64,000 nt of DNA from Marinoscillum pacificum (GTDB lineage Bacteria; Bacteroidota; Bacteroidia; Cytophagales; Cyclobacteriaceae). A program made the translations under genes and the position numbers. Positions 60,034 through 64,000 of the stretch are shown one piece after another; the stretch's first letter is position 1; each line of letters begins with the position of its first letter. Under the pieces are notes generated by a model, which ran no database searches, was not told the origin of the DNA, and saw nothing but the letters and a program-made list of their open reading frames with translations. The stretch covers positions 930,001 through 994,000 of the forward strand of contig NZ_JAMZMJ010000001.1 of assembly GCF_024714495.1 (NCBI RefSeq), read 5' to 3'.

Positions 60034-62661
60034 ATGACGCAGGAGGAAAAACGTTTAGAGGCATGTAGAGAAGGTTCTCCATGGAAAGAATGGGGCCCTT
60101 ATCTTTCAGAACGTCAATGGGCAACCGTAAGGGAAGATTATTCTGAAGGGGGAAACGCCTGGGAAAGCATTGTGCATGATCAGGCAAGGAGCAAGTCGTA
60201 TCGTTGGGGAGAAGATGGAATCGGTGGTTTTAGCAACTCTGATCAACGAATTTGCTTCTCATGGGCATTCTGGAATGGAAAAGATAAAATCCTAAAAGAA
60301 CGTCTGTTTGGCCTTACAGGTCATGAAGGAAATCATGGTGAAGATGTAAAGGAACTGTACTATTACCTGGACAGTACACCCACTCATTCTTACATGAAGA
60401 TGCTTTATAAGTATCCGATCAATGAGTTCCCTTATTCTGACCTGGTTCTTAAAAATCAAAAACTTAGCAAAAAGGAAAGAGAGTATGAATTGTTGGATAC
60501 TGGCATATTCGACAAGGATGAATATTTTGATATCTTTTTGGAATATGCGAAAGTTTCACAGGATGACTTTCAGTTTAAAGCGGTAATCCATAATCGCAGT
60601 AACAAAGCAGCTGATCTTACAGTCTTACCTACATTGTGGTTTAGAAACACCTGGTCTTCTGGACGTGACAAACGTATTCCTGAAATCAAGGAAGTATCGG
60701 CCAATGAAATGATCATCAAGCATCATTTACTTGGGGACTTTCATGTTTATCTAGATTCCGACGGTCTCTCAGAGCAACTTTATTGTGACAATGCCACTAA
60801 CAGGGTTCGTTTGTACGGTGTACCCAATAAACAATCAGACTATCCAAAAGATGCCATCAACGACTACATCGTGGATGGTAAAAATACGGTTAATCCGAAC
60901 AAAGAAGGCACCAAAGCTTCAGCTGTATATCGGATCAACGTACCTGCACAAGGTTCAAAAACAGTTCGAGTAAGAATGTCTCCTGTAGCTTTAGAAAATC
61001 CAATGCAGGATTTTGATTCCAATTTTGAATTGAGAGTTGCAGAAGCAGATAGTTTCTACAGAAATGTACATGGAAAAGTCGCAGATAAGGACTTAAAAAA
61101 CATCCAACGTCAAGCATTTGCCGGCATGATGTGGAGTAAACAGTTCTATTATTATAATGTAAGAAACTGGCTGTACGGTGACCCTGGAAGGATGAAACCA
61201 TCTGCCTCACGAGCAAAAGGTAGAAACTCCGATTGGCAACACCTCTACAATTACGACATCCTGTCGATGCCTGACAAATGGGAATATCCATGGTATGCGG
61301 CCTGGGATTTGGCATTCCATTGTATTCCATTAGCCAGAATAGATGCAGATTTTGCTAAAGGTCAACTTTTACTTTTGCTTAAGGAGCGCTACATGCACCC
61401 CAATGGACAAATTCCAGCTTATGAGTGGAACTTTACGGATGTAAACCCTCCTGTACATGCATGGGCCGTTCGACGCGTATTCCAAATTGACCAGCAGAAA
61501 ACAGGTAAACCTGACTTTGAATTCTTACAAAAAGCCTTTCATAAACTACTCATCAATTTCACCTGGTGGGTCAACAGAAAAGATACTAATGGAAATAACG
61601 TATTCGAAGGTGGATTCTTAGGATTAGACAATATCGGAGTTTTTGACAGAAACCACCAGATCGTAGAGGATGCTCGATTAGAACAGGCAGACAGTACCAG
61701 CTGGATGGCCATGTTCTCTTTGAACATGCTTAGAATCTCTTTAGATCTATCCATGGAAAATCCTGTTTATCAGGATATGGCGATTAAGTTCTTTGAACAC
61801 TTCCTATATATCTCTGGAGCCATGAACAGCATCGGTGACACGGATGTAGATCTTTGGGATGACGAAGACAACTTCTACTATGACGTCATGCATACGCCAA
61901 CCAAACCTAACCAGCGTATGAAAGTAAAATCAATGGTTGGCTTGATTCCACTTTTTGCCATAGAGATCTTAAGAGCAGAAGTTTATGACAAACTCCCAGA
62001 ATTCCGTGAGCGTTTGGATTTCTTTTTAAAAGAGCGTCCAAAATTAGCCTCTCTAGTGTCGAGATGGGAAGAACCTGGACAAGGCGAAAGAAGATTGCTA
62101 AGTATTCTAAGAGGATTTAGAATGAAAAAAATTCTCGAAAGAATGCTGGATGAAGATGAATTCTTGTCTCCTTATGGAATTAGAGCAATGTCGAAAGACC
62201 ATGAGAAGAACCCATATAAGATGAACATTGAAGGACAGAAATTCGAAGTTTCCTATATCCCTGGTGAGTCCGATAGTTCATTCTTTGGTGGTAACTCCAA
62301 CTGGAGAGGACCAATATGGTTCCCTGTTAATTACTTGATTTTAGAGTCATTGCTGAAATTCTCCTATTACTATGGAGAAGACTACAAAGTAGAATTTCCA
62401 ATAGGTAGTGGCGATGAACACACACTACTAGAAGTAACACAGGGAATTTGTGATCGATTGATTGGTATTTTTAAGAAAGACGAAAAAGGTTATCGACCGG
62501 TTTATGGAGATTCTTTAAAACAGCAAACTGATCCACACTTTAAAGACTACATTTTATTCTATGAGTACTTCAACGGAGACACAGGTTTAGGCCTTGGTGC
62601 GTCTCACCAAACTGGCTGGACAGGACTCGTTGCGGAACTTATTCATCGTTACCACAATTAA
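60034..62661 (+). CDS. GH63/MGH1-type glucosidase
   Basis: The 875-residue protein matches the bacterial GH63-like glucosidase/mannosylglycerate hydrolase-related group: the N-terminal beta-sandwich (RQWATVREDYSEGGNAWES, YRWGEDGIGGFSN) and a C-terminal (alpha/alpha)6 barrel. The barrel shows KWEYPWYAAWDLAFHCIPLA (likely catalytic Asp in AWD), PAYEWNFTDVNPPVHAWAV, and WRGPIWFPVNYLI. No signal peptide, so it is cytoplasmic. It stands as one gene next to guaA (divergent), with no sugar transporter beside it. Confidence 0.9.
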   Translation: MTQEEKRLEACREGSPWKEWGPYLSERQWATVREDYSEGGNAWESIVHDQARSKSYRWGEDGIGGFSNSDQRICFSWAFWNGKDKILKERLFGLTGHEGNHGEDVKELYYYLDSTPTHSYMKMLYKYPINEFPYSDLVLKNQKLSKKEREYELLDTGIFDKDEYFDIFLEYAKVSQDDFQFKAVIHNRSNKAADLTVLPTLWFRNTWSSGRDKRIPEIKEVSANEMIIKHHLLGDFHVYLDSDGLSEQLYCDNATNRVRLYGVPNKQSDYPKDAINDYIVDGKNTVNPNKEGTKASAVYRINVPAQGSKTVRVRMSPVALENPMQDFDSNFELRVAEADSFYRNVHGKVADKDLKNIQRQAFAGMMWSKQFYYYNVRNWLYGDPGRMKPSASRAKGRNSDWQHLYNYDILSMPDKWEYPWYAAWDLAFHCIPLARIDADFAKGQLLLLLKERYMHPNGQIPAYEWNFTDVNPPVHAWAVRRVFQIDQQKTGKPDFEFLQKAFHKLLINFTWWVNRKDTNGNNVFEGGFLGLDNIGVFDRNHQIVEDARLEQADSTSWMAMFSLNMLRISLDLSMENPVYQDMAIKFFEHFLYISGAMNSIGDTDVDLWDDEDNFYYDVMHTPTKPNQRMKVKSMVGLIPLFAIEILRAEVYDKLPEFRERLDFFLKERPKLASLVSRWEEPGQGERRLLSILRGFRMKKILERMLDEDEFLSPYGIRAMSKDHEKNPYKMNIEGQKFEVSYIPGESDSSFFGGNSNWRGPIWFPVNYLILESLLKFSYYYGEDYKVEFPIGSGDEHTLLEVTQGICDRLIGIFKKDEKGYRPVYGDSLKQQTDPHFKDYILFYEYFNGDTGLGLGASHQTGWTGLVAELIHRYHN

Positions 62662-62726
62662 CTCAAAGTAATTTCAATTTAAAATAAGGTTAACATTCTT
62701 GAATTACCTTGCGCAAAAATACATTT

Positions 62727-64000
62727 ATGAGAGCCACGCTTGCACTATTACTATTCGTTAGTACATTATTTTCTTTTGCCCAGAAACAACCCAAACTCGT
62801 AGTAGGAATCGTTATTGACCAAATGCGTCATGACTACCTTCAGCGTTTCGAATACCAATTTGGAGAAGATGGTTTTAAACGAATGATGAGTCAGGGATTT
62901 GAAGCAAAAAACAATCATTACAATTATATCCCTACCTATACTGCTCCAGGTCACGCATCTATATACACAGGAACCACACCTAGATATCACGGCATCATTG
63001 CCAATGACTGGTACAGTAAAGTTTTAGGTAGATCGGTTTATTGTGTTGGAGACACATTATATAACGCTACTGGCGGTAGCGCGATGAATGGTAAAATCTC
63101 ACCAAGAAACCTTCAAGTCAATACCATTACGGATGAGTTAAAGCTTTCGACCAATTTTCAATCTAAGGTGGTTGGAGTATCTATTAAAGATAGAGGTGCC
63201 GTTTTGCCTGCAGGTCATACTCCAAATGGCGCTTATTGGTATGATTCGCGAACAGGCGAATTCATGACATCAGACTTCTATTTCAAAGAGTTACCAAAAT
63301 GGGTTCAGGATTTCAACAACAAAAGACTTGCTAATAAATACTCTGATCAAGTTTGGAATACAATTAAACCAATTGAGTCATACAAACAATCTACTGCCGA
63401 TAATGTGCCCTACGAGGGCGGATTCAAAGGAAAAGATTCTCCAACCTTTCCATACGATTTATCCAAACTAAGAAAAGAAAACGGTCCATATGGATTAATC
63501 CGTTCCACACCATTCGGAAATACATTGGTTCTAGACATGGCGAAGGCAGCTTTAAAAGGTGAAAATCTGGGTACAGATAATGTCATGGATTTTCTAGCAG
63601 TAAGCCTTTCTTCAACTGACTATGTAGGTCACAATTTCGGACCAAACTCAGTGGAGTTAGAAGATACTTATATCCGCCTGGACAAAGATTTAGGTGAATT
63701 CTTAAAATATTTGGATAAAGAAGTAGGTGAAGGTGAGTATATGGTATTCCTAACGGCTGATCATGGAGTGGTTGCTAATCCTCAGTTCCTGGTAGATCAT
63801 AATTTACCTGGCGGATATTATAGCAATGACGAAGCCAAAGCATCTTTTGGAGAGTTTTTAAAAGAATTGGGATCGGAAGACTATGTTTCAAACATCTCTA
63901 ATGATCAAATATTCTTAAACAGAGAATTCATCCAATCAAAAGGAGAAAACCTGGAAGACATACAGAAACTATTTGCTGAGAAAGCGATGGATTTAGAGTT
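62727..64000 (+). CDS. PafA-type alkaline phosphatase, C-terminus cut by window edge
   Basis: From ATG 62727 a signal peptide (LLLFVSTLFSFAQ) is followed by the alkaline phosphatase fold of PafA. Reading against PafA of Elizabethkingia, all visible active-site residues are present: zinc ligands D31, D298, H302, D345 and H346, nucleophile T72 in YTAPGHAS, N93, K154 and R156 (IKDRG). PafA is a calcium-dependent periplasmic phosphomonoesterase active on sugar phosphates. About 424 residues are visible; the last zinc ligand and about 100 residues lie beyond the edge. Confidence 0.92.
   Translation, partial: MRATLALLLFVSTLFSFAQKQPKLVVGIVIDQMRHDYLQRFEYQFGEDGFKRMMSQGFEAKNNHYNYIPTYTAPGHASIYTGTTPRYHGIIANDWYSKVLGRSVYCVGDTLYNATGGSAMNGKISPRNLQVNTITDELKLSTNFQSKVVGVSIKDRGAVLPAGHTPNGAYWYDSRTGEFMTSDFYFKELPKWVQDFNNKRLANKYSDQVWNTIKPIESYKQSTADNVPYEGGFKGKDSPTFPYDLSKLRKENGPYGLIRSTPFGNTLVLDMAKAALKGENLGTDNVMDFLAVSLSSTDYVGHNFGPNSVELEDTYIRLDKDLGEFLKYLDKEVGEGEYMVFLTADHGVVANPQFLVDHNLPGGYYSNDEAKASFGEFLKELGSEDYVSNISNDQIFLNREFIQSKGENLEDIQKLFAEKAMDLE

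Noticed and set aside
1-64000. tRNA, rRNA, CRISPR array, insertion sequence or prophage
   Set aside because: Intergenic gaps were read for cloverleaf ends, regularly spaced repeats and transposase or integrase motifs; none was found.

Overview
The window looks like chromosomal DNA of a marine-type member of the Bacteroidota, most likely order Cytophagales. The base composition is AT-rich and Shine-Dalgarno sequences are mostly absent. There are SusC/SusD and other TonB-dependent receptors, a type IX secretion (T9SS) C-terminal sorting domain, and several Bacteroidota-typical families (DUF4296, DUF3822, DUF3667, LruC, DUF4905-like, the Bat operon). Six exact matches to the Bacteroidota -7 promoter element TAnnTTTG lie just upstream of start codons. 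No rRNA, tRNA, CRISPR array, prophage or insertion sequence was seen. The window is cut inside a gene at both ends: a PAS protein on the left and a PafA-type phosphatase on the right.

Layout. 1-9240 is a signalling island, almost all on the minus strand: a multi-PAS protein (cut), a lone receiver, two REC-AraC regulators, a REC-HisKA_3-type kinase fusion and a 1109-residue seven-PAS histidine kinase. A small divergent SiaC/DUF1987-like protein sits in the middle. 9336-12179 (plus) holds the GTPase Der, a SprT-like metalloprotein and an orphan ParA. 12176-18463 (minus) holds a hypothetical gene abutting a T9SS-exported endonuclease I, then a repeat-containing lipoprotein and its TonB receptor. 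18725-23309 (minus) is a tightly coupled operon: DUF4296 lipoprotein, mutS2, a small cytochrome b5-like protein, a BadF-type sugar kinase and murQ. 23381-26191 (plus) is a minimal Bat operon (DUF58, BatD-like protein, BatA). 26234-34692 is mixed accessory and housekeeping: aldo/keto reductase, DUF4136 lipoprotein, DUF885 peptidase, Qnr-like pentapeptide protein, small secreted protein, GH3-LysE pair, PLP-binding protein, DUF423 and DUF1573.

34755-41243 holds two Nudix proteins, a DUF3822-coaD group, pyrE, and a DUF4905-like / LysM / TIGR02757 operon. 41289-47308 (plus) is one overlapping operon: nfeD, kdsB, small membrane protein, DUF3667 protein, a membrane-anchored MutS-like ATPase and a glycosyltransferase. 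47309-54831 (minus) has NIPSNAP and LruC proteins and an isolated SusC/SusD pair. 55228-59933 (minus) is guaA, a periplasmic-binding-like protein and hemL. 60034-62661 is a GH63-type glucosidase, followed by pafA.

Possible functional links, all inferred. The PAS kinases probably feed several receivers through a duplicated kinase plus REC-AraC module. The nuclease, lipoprotein and TonB receptor may work in extracellular nutrient (perhaps DNA) scavenging. The BadF-type kinase and MurQ fit MurNAc recycling. GH3 and LysE may make and export an amino-acid conjugate. The strongest candidates for something undescribed are the signalling island with its altered SiaC-like protein, the repeat lipoprotein/TonB receptor/nuclease neighbourhood, the GH3-LysE pair, and the membrane MutS-like ATPase inside an envelope operon.
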